DNA from: Lentihominibacter faecis
Lineage (GTDB): Bacteria > Bacillota > Clostridia > Peptostreptococcales > Anaerovoracaceae
Length of the DNA: 64,000 nt
Assembly: GCF_014306095.1 (NCBI RefSeq)
Contig: NZ_JACRWC010000048.1
Span: 1-64,000 of the forward strand
Reading direction: 5' to 3'
The notes below the pieces were generated by a model, which worked only from the letters and a program-made list of their open reading frames with translations, ran no database searches and was not told the DNA's origin. The stretch's first letter is position 1. Every line of letters starts with the position of its first letter. Shown here in pieces: positions 43,728 through 52,871 of this stretch. Position numbers and translations under genes: made by a program.

Positions 43728-44858
43728 ATGCAGTACAGAACTTTTAAAAAAATCAATGAAAAAACTTCGCTGCTGGGCATGGGATGCATGCGACTGCCCG
43801 TAGACAGCAACGATACCGTGAAAGAAGAAGAAACGATCCGCATCATCCGTGACGCTATCGACGGCGGTGTGAACTATGTGGATACTGCATTCATGTATCA
43901 CAACGGACAGAGCGAAAAGATCCTGGGGAAGGCTCTGAAGGACGGATATCGCGAAAAAATCCTTCTCGCCGATAAAATGCCGATCTGGTTTGCAAAGGAC
44001 GAAGACGGTATGCGTACTATCTTCGAAAAACAGATGACACGTCTGGACACCGACTGCATCGACATGTATCTGATCCACAACGTGGATCGCGGTGTATGGA
44101 AACGCGTGCAGAAACTGAACCTGATCCCTTACCTGGAGGAGCTGAAAGCTGCGGGCAGGATCCGTCATATAGGATTCTCGTTCCACGATTCCTACGACTT
44201 CTTCCTGGAAGTACTTGATGCTTACGACTGGGATTTCTGCCAGATCCAGCTCAACTTCATGGATAAAAATCATCAGGCCGGGGTCAAAGGGCTGAAGGCT
44301 GCCGCTGAAAGAGGTCTGGGGGTTGTCATCATGGAACCTCTGAAGGGCGGCCGTATCACTGATGCGGTCCCACCGACCGTGCAGAAGATCTGGGACGAAG
44401 CTCCGACCAGAAGAACCCCTGCAGAATGGGCCTTCAAGTGGCTGGCAAACATGCCGGAAGTGACGGTGATGCTCAGCGGTATGAACGCCGAAGCACAACT
44501 GCAGGAAAACATGAAAACGTTATCCGATGAACATGTTGCTGATCTGACACAGGAAGAAAAGGATATCATCGACCGCGTGTCCGACGAATACAACCGCCTG
44601 ATCAAATACTCCTGCACCGGCTGCAACTACTGTATGCCGTGTCCGCAAAAGCTGGATATCCCGCGGATCCTGCGCTACTTTAACGACTGGAACGTATACG
44701 AGCAGAATCCATCGACGAAACTGGAATACGAAACATGGATCCCAGCTGGAAGACACGCTTCTGACTGTATCGGCTGTAAAGCCTGCGAAGAAAAATGTCC
44801 GCAGCATCTGCCGATCTCTCAGGCAATGAAAGAGGCTGCAGAGGCAATGGGCGTATAG
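43728..44858 (+). CDS. Aldo/keto reductase with C-terminal ferredoxin-like clusters
   Basis: A 376-residue oxidoreductase. Residues 1 to about 280 are an aldo/keto-reductase barrel: GMGCMRLPVDSN, NYVDTAFMYHNGQSE (catalytic Asp and Tyr), LADKMP (Lys) and HNVDRGV (His region). The last 90 residues hold two Cys sets, CTGCNYCMPCP and CIGCKACEEKCP, that should bind iron-sulfur clusters. This architecture is common in strict anaerobes; the substrate is unknown. AGGAG precedes the ATG. It is flanked by terminators on both sides, so it is a single-gene unit. Confidence 0.92.
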   Translation: MQYRTFKKINEKTSLLGMGCMRLPVDSNDTVKEEETIRIIRDAIDGGVNYVDTAFMYHNGQSEKILGKALKDGYREKILLADKMPIWFAKDEDGMRTIFEKQMTRLDTDCIDMYLIHNVDRGVWKRVQKLNLIPYLEELKAAGRIRHIGFSFHDSYDFFLEVLDAYDWDFCQIQLNFMDKNHQAGVKGLKAAAERGLGVVIMEPLKGGRITDAVPPTVQKIWDEAPTRRTPAEWAFKWLANMPEVTVMLSGMNAEAQLQENMKTLSDEHVADLTQEEKDIIDRVSDEYNRLIKYSCTGCNYCMPCPQKLDIPRILRYFNDWNVYEQNPSTKLEYETWIPAGRHASDCIGCKACEEKCPQHLPISQAMKEAAEAMGV

Positions 44859-44892
44859 CTGATTAAAAAAATGCACATCACAGAACAGATAT

Positions 44893-44955
44893 AAAAGAGC
44901 CGCCGGGCGGATCGATACGCTGCCTGTATCATTTTCCGCCTGACGGCTCTTTTTC
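44893..44955. terminator. Bidirectional terminator
   Basis: A long imperfect stem (AAAAGAGC..GGGCGG with CCGCC..GCTCTTTT) encloses a smaller hairpin (GATAC with GTATC). T runs on both sides serve the converging reductase and AraC genes. Confidence 0.8.
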
Positions 44956-44966
44956 TATTCTTGTTT

Positions 44967-46535
44967 TTATATCCGGTCTACTAAGATCAGTTCCACACCC
45001 ATGCCCTGGAATGTCGTTCTTACGCTAAGAACATCTGAACTGGTATACGTGTTTGTCGTCACCGTCGGAGCCCCTGTCAATCTGCCGATAAGCATATCCC
45101 GCTTACCGGCGCCTCCTTCCGGATTCAGTGAATCCGTCAGCTTCTTGGCCAGGTTTTCCCGATCCATCCGATACCGGTAAATACGGTAAAGCCCCGAAAA
45201 TCCATTGCATCGGATCAAAAATTCGATTTCATCATCGTAATGGCGCACCAGTCGCAGCAAATCGTTTTCTGTATGGATCTTTCTCAAAGATCTTCCGACA
45301 TTTTCATCATAATTGTAGACCAGGATGCTGAGTCTGCTTATATCCTTCGTGTCTGTTCCTTCCGCCGTGATGACATAGTTTTCTCCAGCGGCCAGGACTG
45401 TTTCACCTAGATCCATCAGAAGATGATACGGCTCTGCCAGGATATCGTTGACGCTCCGTTCCATAATAGTGAAAATTCCAGCCTCCTTCGGATCCTTTGC
45501 AGAAGTCTCCGCAGTCTTCGGCTGCCCATTATCGTCATCACCGACCGCGGTACCAATGTCTATAATCACTGGTTTCAGCACCAGCTTGTCCTCTGTCTCC
45601 GTAAATGCACCTCTCGTCAGCGCATGGATCGCCGTCTCGATCTCCATCGGAGTGCACCGCTTATATTTTGCACGGCTCTCCCGCGTCATGGATTTTCCCA
45701 TGTATCTCTTCCGGTATTCCAGGGGATGCATGCCAAACCACTGCTCAAAGTGCTTTATATAATAGCGTACCGCCGAAAAGCCCATTTCCTCTGCGATAGC
45801 ACCGATCTTCTTGCCGGACTCCAGCAGCAGCCGCTCTGATTCCTCCACTCTGATATAACTCAAGAGATCCTGGAAGCTGAGGCCGGTCGCTTCTTTGATG
45901 ATATGAGACAGGTAGTAAATGCTCAATTTCTCATTTTCAGCGATCTCGCTCAAAGTCAGTTTCCGCTCATAATTTTCATACATATAATCCATGATGCGGT
46001 TGAGTCGACCTGCCAGGATCTTGCTGGTCTTGCCGCCTGTCTCATTCTGAAATTTTCCGTCTTCGTTCACAACATAGCAGAAATCCGAAATCAGACAGGA
46101 TATGAGGTTGTGGGTGCTCTCGATGACCTTATGTTCATAGCCCTGCCCTTTTTGCAGGATCTCCATCATGATCTCCGCCATGATATTGCGGAGCACAGAA
46201 AGATTCTCCTCCTTGTCTTCTTCCATATCCACCACGAAAAACTGATCCCGCAGATCCGGATAGTATCTTTCGAAATAGCTGAGATCCATCTGCAGCATCA
46301 TGACCATATTGTCTTCGTCAGTGCGCTCCAGACTATGCATGTCACGATCATTTAAAATAAACATGTCCCCCTGTTTGAGCGTATACGTGTAATAACCGCT
46401 CTTTAAAATGATGCTTCCGGACAAAACATATACGATCTCCATATCGTCGTGAAAGTGAAACGGATAGTCCACGATATTAGCTGTAATGACACTGACCGGC
46501 AGCTCATCTTTATAAAAAATTTTTTCTCTCAACAT
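44967..46535 (-). CDS. AraC-family regulator with cupin N-terminus and long C-terminal domain
   Basis: A 522-residue regulator. Residues 1-100 form a cupin sensor (FHFHDDMEIVYVLSGSIIL, GDMFILNDRDMH). Residues about 185-290 are the double helix-turn-helix of AraC/XylS (KLTLSEIAENEKLSIYYLSHIIKEATG, IGAIAEEMGFSAVRYYIKHFEQWFGMHPLEYR). About 230 further residues follow, with beta-rich parts such as ISRLSILVYNYDENVGRS. A tail of this kind is reminiscent of AraC proteins carrying GH39-like C-terminal parts, but this is only a resemblance. No sugar-use operon is adjacent, so the target is unknown. It ends at the shared terminator. Confidence 0.88.
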   Translation of the reverse strand: MLREKIFYKDELPVSVITANIVDYPFHFHDDMEIVYVLSGSIILKSGYYTYTLKQGDMFILNDRDMHSLERTDEDNMVMMLQMDLSYFERYYPDLRDQFFVVDMEEDKEENLSVLRNIMAEIMMEILQKGQGYEHKVIESTHNLISCLISDFCYVVNEDGKFQNETGGKTSKILAGRLNRIMDYMYENYERKLTLSEIAENEKLSIYYLSHIIKEATGLSFQDLLSYIRVEESERLLLESGKKIGAIAEEMGFSAVRYYIKHFEQWFGMHPLEYRKRYMGKSMTRESRAKYKRCTPMEIETAIHALTRGAFTETEDKLVLKPVIIDIGTAVGDDDNGQPKTAETSAKDPKEAGIFTIMERSVNDILAEPYHLLMDLGETVLAAGENYVITAEGTDTKDISRLSILVYNYDENVGRSLRKIHTENDLLRLVRHYDDEIEFLIRCNGFSGLYRIYRYRMDRENLAKKLTDSLNPEGGAGKRDMLIGRLTGAPTVTTNTYTSSDVLSVRTTFQGMGVELILVDRI

Positions 46536-46639
46536 TTTTTTCGCCTGCTCTTTCGTAAATATTATGTTAACTTTTGTTCTTTTTTCCTTCGACTTTTTTC
46601 AACAGCCAGACAACCCCTTGATTTTAGCCGTTTACGAAG

Positions 46640-46803
46640 TTATCCACAAAAAATCTGAGATTGTATACGATTTTATCCAAGGGTGCCTGTGGAAAACTAT
46701 TTTTTGTAAATCCTTTATTTTTCAACGGTTTCTCTTGTCAAGACATAAATTCAAAACCATTTTATCCACAAGCTGTTCGTTTTATACGACGATCCGTGGA
46801 TAA
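46640..46803. other. DnaA-box cluster in an AT-rich gap
   Basis: Two perfect TTATCCACA boxes (46640-46648 and 46762-46770, + strand) and two one-mismatch boxes on the minus strand (TTTTCCACA at 46696-46688, TTATCCACG at 46803-46795) fall within 164 bases. A weaker TTATCCAAG lies at 46673. The gap is AT-rich and flanked by an AraC gene and cwlD, with no dnaA, dnaN, rpmH or parAB nearby. Confidence 0.7.
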
Positions 46804-46820
46804 ATTCACAAAACCGTGTA

Positions 46821-47576
46821 TTATTGGGCTTTTGAGCGGCTTTTTTGCTGCAAATACGAACGTATGCTCTTATGTAAAATTTTTACGATTTGTTCTTGAT
46901 AACCTCTTTTTTTTAAATTATGCAAATCCTCCGAATTGGAGAGAAATCCGCACTCTGCGATAATGACAGGACTGCTCGGGCAGCGCAGTAGAAAAACGTC
47001 GTTTTTCCCCATCTCCCCCCTGGCTTTCCGTGTATTTATATCTTTATTGAACCCATCCTGAAGTATCTTTGCAGCTGCTTTGCTTTCTGCGACTACTTCA
47101 GGATCCCCTTCAGAAGGATAGAACACCTGCGCTCCGCAAACCGAAGGATCCTGCGTAAAGCTGTTGAGGTGTATGCTGACAGCAAGATCTGCCCCGGAGG
47201 CTTCAATGATTTGTTTCCGCCGCTTCATATCCTGCGTCTTTAGTGTCCGTATCGCGCCCTTTGCATTTTTTTCATAGAGCCCTTCGTCGCCGTTTCTGGT
47301 GAGGATAGTTTTTATCCCATCAGCCTGCAGCCGTCGTTGCAATCCTTTTGAGATCGCAAGATTGATATCTTTTTCGCTGGTTCCATCGCGTGCCTGCGCT
47401 CCGCCGTCCATACCGCCATGTCCAGGATCGATGACGACAACAAACTCTTCCTGTTCCGCCACCAGCTGTCCTGTAACATATGAAAGCTGTCCTGCCAGAT
47501 CCTCCTGATAAAAAGCTGCTGCCAGCATACCGACCACCAGACTCAGTATCAGGAAATTGCTGATTTTACGTTTCAT
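46821..47576 (-). CDS. cwlD: N-acetylmuramoyl-L-alanine amidase (CwlD-like)
   Basis: A 251-residue zinc amidase cleaving the bond between muramic acid and peptide in the cell wall. A short N-terminal hydrophobic anchor (residues 7-22) is followed by the Amidase_3 domain. The metal ligands and catalytic Glu are seen as VVIDPGHGGMDGG, TSEKDINLA, AVSIHLNSF and VIIAECGFLSNSED. The size and single-domain plan match CwlD, which makes muramic-delta-lactam in spore cortex; no second sporulation gene in the window confirms that role. AAGAGGTAAGAT precedes the ATG. Confidence 0.82.
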   Translation of the reverse strand: MKRKISNFLILSLVVGMLAAAFYQEDLAGQLSYVTGQLVAEQEEFVVVIDPGHGGMDGGAQARDGTSEKDINLAISKGLQRRLQADGIKTILTRNGDEGLYEKNAKGAIRTLKTQDMKRRKQIIEASGADLAVSIHLNSFTQDPSVCGAQVFYPSEGDPEVVAESKAAAKILQDGFNKDINTRKARGEMGKNDVFLLRCPSSPVIIAECGFLSNSEDLHNLKKRGYQEQIVKILHKSIRSYLQQKSRSKAQ

Positions 47577-47771
47577 ATCTTACCTCTTTTCTTTCATCCT
47601 ACTAAGGATTTTACGAAACCTCTCGATACGATATGAACCGCAAATTAGTTATATAAAATATATTATAGAACAATTTATGACTTTTTAACAGTAATCATTT
47701 GACATTTTTCGCTCCAGTATATAAACTTTTATTGATTTCACAAGTTTTCATGACAAGGGAGTACCGAAACT

Positions 47772-49145
47772 ATGATGACCACAAAATTATACCAAATAGA
47801 CACATATCTCAAAGAATGGGATGCCCGCATCCTTACTGCAAAATCGGCCCCGGAGGTTCCCGGGGGTTCTGCAAAACAGCCTGCCGGGGGATCCGCTGAG
47901 GCCTCTCCACAGACCTGCTATCTGATCCAGCTGGATCAGACAGCCTTTTTCCCGGAAGGGGGCGGGCAGGGTGCAGATCACGGGGTGATCCAGGTGAGCT
48001 CACAGGGTTCACAGGACGTTGCATTTTCCGTCGTGGACGCACAGGAAGACGGCGATCTGATCTGGCACACGGTAAAGCCTGCTTCTTCTGAAAAAAGTCT
48101 GACCAACGACCTTTACACCATTCTGTCCGAAGGCTGCAAAGTCCACTGCATTCTTGACTGGGACAGGCGGTTCGAACATATGCAGCGTCACTGCGGGGAA
48201 CATTTACTTTCAGGCGCCTTCTACCGGCTCTTTGGCGGAGCCAATCACGGTTTTCATATGGGGCAGGATTACATGACCATCGACATCGCACTGGAGGATC
48301 AGTCGCCTGTGACTCTGGAAATGGCTCATCAGGCAGAAATGCTGGCCAACCAGGCGATCTGGGATGATCTGCCGGTTTCCGTCTCCTATTTTGATACTCG
48401 TGAAAAAGCAGAACAGCTTCCTCTTCGCAAGGCACTTGCTTTTGACGAGGCGATTTCCATCGTGACCATCGGGGAGCTTTCTGAAACCTCCGATACCGAA
48501 CCGGCAGACTGCGTTGCATGCTGCGGCACACATCCATCCACAACAGGACAGGTGGGCCTGATCAAAATTTATAAAGTGGAAAAGTACAAAGATATGACTC
48601 GCATCTACTGCGATGCCGGACGCAAAGCACTGACAGATTATCAGCGGAAGCATGAGATCCTGACAAACGAAGCGAATCGGTACTCTGCATCTGTGGAAGA
48701 GTTCCCCGAAAAGCTCCGGATCCAGGAGGAAAAGATGAATGCAGTCCGCAACGAGCTTTATCATCTGAAAAAGGCCTATATTGAGGCCGAAAAGGAAAAG
48801 CTGGACGCTGTGCTGGGAGATATCGACCAATCCGGTTCTAACACTCCCGTGATCCTGTACCCGATGCTGCACCTGTCCATGGATGACGCCTTCACCATGG
48901 CCAAATCGTACATGGGTAACATTCGAGCCGGCAAGACCCATCCACTGCTCCTGCTCTATGTCCCGGCACAGACTTCCTGCGTGCTGGTTTCCGACGGCAC
49001 TGTTCACTGCGGTAAACTGGTCAAGGAATACGCCTCCTTCTATCAGGGCAAGGGCGGCGGAAACGATGTGTCCGCCAGGGCTATTTTTACCAGCGACGAG
49101 GATGCGAGGCTGTTTGCCGACCTGCTGAGCAAGCATCTGAAATAG
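47772..49145 (+). CDS. Alanyl-tRNA editing protein (AlaX-like, with DHHA1 domain)
   Basis: A 457-residue trans-editing protein that removes wrongly attached amino acids (usually Ser or Gly) from tRNA-Ala. The editing site has the zinc ligands in HMQRHCGEHLLS and CVACCGTHPSTTGQVGLIKI. DQTAFFPEGGGQGADHG is the usual entry motif. The region from about 290 to 457 includes a coiled coil and a DHHA1-like end with GGGNDVSARAIF. The length matches the long AlaX form with DHHA1 rather than the short AlaX. AAGGGAG lies upstream of two adjacent ATGs. It is a single gene. Confidence 0.9.
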   Translation: MMTTKLYQIDTYLKEWDARILTAKSAPEVPGGSAKQPAGGSAEASPQTCYLIQLDQTAFFPEGGGQGADHGVIQVSSQGSQDVAFSVVDAQEDGDLIWHTVKPASSEKSLTNDLYTILSEGCKVHCILDWDRRFEHMQRHCGEHLLSGAFYRLFGGANHGFHMGQDYMTIDIALEDQSPVTLEMAHQAEMLANQAIWDDLPVSVSYFDTREKAEQLPLRKALAFDEAISIVTIGELSETSDTEPADCVACCGTHPSTTGQVGLIKIYKVEKYKDMTRIYCDAGRKALTDYQRKHEILTNEANRYSASVEEFPEKLRIQEEKMNAVRNELYHLKKAYIEAEKEKLDAVLGDIDQSGSNTPVILYPMLHLSMDDAFTMAKSYMGNIRAGKTHPLLLLYVPAQTSCVLVSDGTVHCGKLVKEYASFYQGKGGGNDVSARAIFTSDEDARLFADLLSKHLK

Positions 49146-49303
49146 TCTTGTTGAGTTGCTCCCCGCCGGCAGGATTTTATGATTTTTCATGGAGAAATAA
49201 CAAAAAAAGCATAGTTTTCCCGCCACAAGAGCAGTTCACCATCAGTAAAATACTAAAAGTATTGTTAATCGGCGGTTTTACACCCATATTATTCCAATAT
49301 AAG

Positions 49304-49355
49304 AAAAAACAGGTGTGCAATTTCCCTCGCAAGGGCTCTGCACACCTGTTTTTTT
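49304..49355. terminator. Bidirectional terminator between the AlaX and G5/3D genes
   Basis: A 16-bp stem (AAAAAACAGGTGTGCA and its complement) encloses a small CCCT-CGCA-AGGG hairpin, and T runs follow. It is the main feature of the 313-base gap at 49146-49458; I see no gene there. Confidence 0.88.
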
Positions 49356-49458
49356 CAATCACAACGAGTGTTATCTTCGCATGACTATGATTTAGTTAGC
49401 TGTAATGCGATCAAAAAGTAGAATTACATTTTTTCCCACTTGCAAAACGACCGAATCA

Positions 49459-50988
49459 TCACTGGATATAGATCGTTACAGTCCGGGCGCCCCATTTTCT
49501 GCATTCCGCCACCGAATTCATATAAATATCTATGGTATTGCCCTTGATATTTCCGCCGGTATCCTCCGCGATCCGGGCACCGACGCCCTCGATATAAACC
49601 TTCGAGCCAAGCGGAATCACCCTCGGATCCACTGCGATCTCACCAACACGAGCACGAGTGCCCATAGCTGTCCGACCGCCGCCCGTATAAGAATACGCCT
49701 TCACCACCAGTTTTCGGCTGTATGATTTCCCATTGAACGAGATCTTCGTTCCGTTAAGGATCACCTTGTCTACCGCAGCAGTCACAGTTTCGCGCGAAAT
49801 CTCCTTCCGTTCCGACTCTACGCCATCGATATAAGTGATCTCATAGGTCACTTTATCTCTGCCCTTGCTTCCTTCCGTTTCGACCTTGCTCTTGCCTTCC
49901 TCCATGGAAGGATCGTCCTTCTCAATGGTATTGAAATCCACATCCTCTTCCACTGTCTCCTGCGAAGTGGTCACGCGCTGGATCACCACTTTCAGACCAT
50001 CACCGATCTCCGTATCCAGCCCCGGCGTTACGATATCCGCATCGCCCACCTTGATTTTACAATCTTTCAACGCATCTTCAACCGTCCGGCAAAGAGTCTT
50101 GTAATTCTTCGTCTTCCCGTCCGCTGTCACCTTGAAATCCGTTGCATGCTTCAGCTTGAAACTGATCCCGTCATAAATAAAGGTAGAAACCGGCCTCGAG
50201 ATGTAATCATCCTCACAATACTTGATATGCTGCTCATCCAAAAATTCATCGATAGTAAACGCCTTCGATTCGATCTTGTAGTTCTGGCCGTTGATGGTCG
50301 CATTCACCTCCCGCGGCACCAGCGAAGTATACGCAAAAGTCACAAACAACAGCAGTGCGAACGCCGCTGCCAGCCCATACGCCCAGCCAAATTTCTTAAA
50401 GGAATGTTTCTCTTTTTTCCTGCAAAGCTGCTCCGCCTCTGTCTCTGCCGCCGCAGGAATTTCCCCATCCTGTGCTTCTGTTTTCGGCGGCTCGGCAGGC
50501 TCCGCAGTCGAATGCTCCGGCGTTTTCTCTGCGACAGGCGCATCAGACGTTTTTGCCGCCTCCGCTGCGGCCATCGGCGCTGCAGCCGTCGCTTCCTGCT
50601 GTGTTGCAGGTTCTGCCTGCTGCGCCTGCTGTTGCATCTGTGCCCGCATATCCGGCTGCGACGGTGCCTGGATGGATGCCGCAGACTCCGGCTCCACCGG
50701 GGTTTCTGCAGAAACAGCTTCGGTTTCCGACTCGGATAAAATACCTTCCGTCAATTCTTCTGCCAGCTCCTCCGCTTCCGGGATCTCTTCTTCTGAATCA
50801 GTATCCGGCATTTCAGATTCGAAAGCTTCAACTCCAGGATCTGAATCAGTATCCGGCATTTCTGCCGACTCGCTTTCCTCGGGAGCTGATTTTTCTTCCG
50901 CTTCCATGGCATCTGTCAGCCAGTGTTCTGAATGCAGATCTGCTTTTTCTGTATCATTTTTTAAGACATCTTTAATATTGATCTTCAT
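49459..50988 (-). CDS. Wall-associated G5/3D-domain protein (Rpf-like)
   Basis: About 509 residues. A cytoplasmic acidic, low-complexity N-terminus (about 1-195) includes a doubled SEMPDTDS motif. One membrane segment follows (YGLAAAFALLLFVTFAYTSLV, near 210-230), then two DUF348-type units (INGQNYKIESKAFTIDEFL..., DGKTKNYKTLCRTVEDAL...), a G5 domain (EEDVDFNTIEKDDPSMEEGKSKVETEGSKG) and a C-terminal 3D domain. The 3D domain shows AYSYTGGGRTAMGTRARVGEIAVDPRVIPLGSKVYIEG and the closing Asp-rich DTGGNIKGNTIDIYM. Such proteins act on peptidoglycan, often as lytic transglycosylases or resuscitation factors. The ATG at 50988 has GGAG 9 bases upstream. Confidence 0.9.
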   Translation of the reverse strand: MKINIKDVLKNDTEKADLHSEHWLTDAMEAEEKSAPEESESAEMPDTDSDPGVEAFESEMPDTDSEEEIPEAEELAEELTEGILSESETEAVSAETPVEPESAASIQAPSQPDMRAQMQQQAQQAEPATQQEATAAAPMAAAEAAKTSDAPVAEKTPEHSTAEPAEPPKTEAQDGEIPAAAETEAEQLCRKKEKHSFKKFGWAYGLAAAFALLLFVTFAYTSLVPREVNATINGQNYKIESKAFTIDEFLDEQHIKYCEDDYISRPVSTFIYDGISFKLKHATDFKVTADGKTKNYKTLCRTVEDALKDCKIKVGDADIVTPGLDTEIGDGLKVVIQRVTTSQETVEEDVDFNTIEKDDPSMEEGKSKVETEGSKGRDKVTYEITYIDGVESERKEISRETVTAAVDKVILNGTKISFNGKSYSRKLVVKAYSYTGGGRTAMGTRARVGEIAVDPRVIPLGSKVYIEGVGARIAEDTGGNIKGNTIDIYMNSVAECRKWGARTVTIYIQ

Positions 50989-51134
50989 GCTAAAAATCTC
51001 CAAAACGTGTATTTTTCAATGAAACTACGTTTTTTATTGTAACAGAAACCGCCGATTTGTCAAATTTCACAGCAAAACTCCACACTATTTTCATAAAAAA
51101 ACTACACCGGGTCCGGTGCAGTTATCCTATCCTT

Positions 51135-52589
51135 TTATTCTTCCAGTTCCGACAGCCGATACATCGCCTCCGCATAGATCTTTGACAGGCGGATCATGTT
51201 GTCCACAGAAATCCGTTCATCTTTCTGGTGGCCCAGTTCGATCTCGTCCGGGAAACGCGCTCCAAAAGCAACCGTATTCGGGATCGCTCTGGCATAGGTG
51301 CCGCCTCCGATCACCAGGGGCTTGCTTTCTGTATCACCCGTATGCGCCTCATAAATATCCATCAGAGTTTTGATCAGTGGATCATCTGCCGGGATGTAGA
51401 TCGGCTCCTGATGCTTGCCTTTCACTATGCCTATATCATAACGATCCAGCACGCTCATCAGCCCGGCATAAACCTTTTCATCATCCATGGTCACCGGATA
51501 GCGTATATTGATCGTCAGCCGCGCAGCTTCCTTGTCAAATTCCGCCATGCCAACATTGAACACCAGCTTGCCGGATGGTTCGTCAGAAAAACCGCAGCCT
51601 ATGCTTTCTCCATGAAGCTCATAGCCAATATGCGAATTATAGAACTCGATGAAATCGTTGATATCCTCACTTGCAAAATTCAGACGACCCAGAAACTCCA
51701 GCAGCACCGTGATGGCATTGACGCCCTTTTCCGGCTTTGCACCATGCGCAGAAACACCCTGCACCGTGATCTCCAGGCTCTTGCCGATTCCTTTGCAGCG
51801 AATCTGACAGTTCAGCCTGGAAGCATTTTTTTCTTCACGAAAAGCCTGAACCATCTCCTTGATTTTATCGTATCCGCCGCCCGCACTGTCCCGCACGACA
51901 GCCCGGCTGTGATCCGCTACCGAGTTGGCAGCTGTACCGCCGCGAAGGGAACTGAGTTCCAGACCTTTGCCGGAAAACAGCTTGAGCTTGCGTACCAGTT
52001 CGAATACGATGATGCCCTTTTCTCCGTGGATCGCCGGGAAATCACCATCTGGTGTGAACCCCAGATCAGGCAGCTCTGCCACGTGCTCCAGATAATGATC
52101 CATGCCGTGCCAGTTCGTTTCCTCATCCAGTCCAAGGATCAGGCGGATCGTCTTTTTCGGTTCATAGCCGCAGGCTTTCAAAGCTTTCATCCCATAAAAC
52201 GAAGCTATCACAGGACCTTTATCATCAGTCGTTCCACGACCACAGATCCAGCCGTCCTTTACCTCTCCGCCATAAGGATCGAAGCTCCATCCGTCGCCCT
52301 CCGGGACTACGTCCAGATGTCCTACCACGCCCACGATCCCTTCTCCTTTTCCTGTAAAGTCGATGTGTCCGCCGTAGTTATCCGCATTGTACACTGCAAA
52401 GCCCTCTTCGCGGGCCATGTCCAGCGTGGCGTCATAGGCTTTCTGGACGTTCTCGCCAAAAGGGTACTCCCCTGGAGTTTCAACGGCTACACTGGGGATC
52501 TGCAGTAAATGAGACAAGGAAGATATCATATCTTCCTTGTTTGTCTCGATCGTTTCATTCACCTGTTTTAAAAATTCCAGATCACTCAT
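51135..52589 (-). CDS. pepV: Dipeptidase PepV (M20/Sapep family)
   Basis: A 484-residue cytoplasmic metallopeptidase cutting dipeptides. The metal-site motifs VVGHLDVVPEGDGW, GRGTTDDKGPVIASFYGMKAL and LGLDEETNWHGMDHYL are those of PepV/Sapep proteins, and the lid domain lies between about residues 190 and 390. GGGTYARAIPNTVAFG near the end completes the site. Its ATG comes one base after the nifU-like gene's stop, so the two are cotranscribed. Confidence 0.94.
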   Translation of the reverse strand: MSDLEFLKQVNETIETNKEDMISSLSHLLQIPSVAVETPGEYPFGENVQKAYDATLDMAREEGFAVYNADNYGGHIDFTGKGEGIVGVVGHLDVVPEGDGWSFDPYGGEVKDGWICGRGTTDDKGPVIASFYGMKALKACGYEPKKTIRLILGLDEETNWHGMDHYLEHVAELPDLGFTPDGDFPAIHGEKGIIVFELVRKLKLFSGKGLELSSLRGGTAANSVADHSRAVVRDSAGGGYDKIKEMVQAFREEKNASRLNCQIRCKGIGKSLEITVQGVSAHGAKPEKGVNAITVLLEFLGRLNFASEDINDFIEFYNSHIGYELHGESIGCGFSDEPSGKLVFNVGMAEFDKEAARLTINIRYPVTMDDEKVYAGLMSVLDRYDIGIVKGKHQEPIYIPADDPLIKTLMDIYEAHTGDTESKPLVIGGGTYARAIPNTVAFGARFPDEIELGHQKDERISVDNMIRLSKIYAEAMYRLSELEE

Positions 52590-52590
52590 C

Positions 52591-52815
52591 TTACATTACC
52601 GCTTCTACGCCTGCAACTTCCGGATAGCTTTCCTTTAAGATCTTTTCTACTACACCTTTGATCGTCATCTGAGCTCCCGGGCATCCTGCGCAGTGTCCCT
52701 GCAGTCTTACCTTCACGATATTGTCATCCGTATACTCTACGAATTCGATGTCTCCACCGTCTCTCTGCAGAAATGGTCTGATCTGATCCAGTGCGTCTTT
52801 GATTTTATCTTCCAT
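52591..52815 (-). CDS. NifU-like Fe-S scaffold domain protein
   Basis: A 74-residue single NifU C-terminal domain that can hold and pass on [4Fe-4S] clusters. The motif GHCAGCPGAQMTIKGVVEKIL carries the C-x-x-C pair. The start KIKDALDQIRPFLQRDGGDIEFVEY is the family consensus. AAAGGAG precedes the ATG. Linked to pepV by a one-base gap; no functional link between the two is obvious. Confidence 0.93.
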   Translation of the reverse strand: MEDKIKDALDQIRPFLQRDGGDIEFVEYTDDNIVKVRLQGHCAGCPGAQMTIKGVVEKILKESYPEVAGVEAVM

Positions 52816-52871
52816 ATTACTATTCTCCTTTATAATTTTATTCTTTGCAATATCTTATGATTTAAACACGA

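Noticed and set aside
50810-50870. Minisatellite in the G5/3D gene
   Set aside because: Only one 20-base unit is doubled (SEMPDTDS), which is too little to call a variable repeat.
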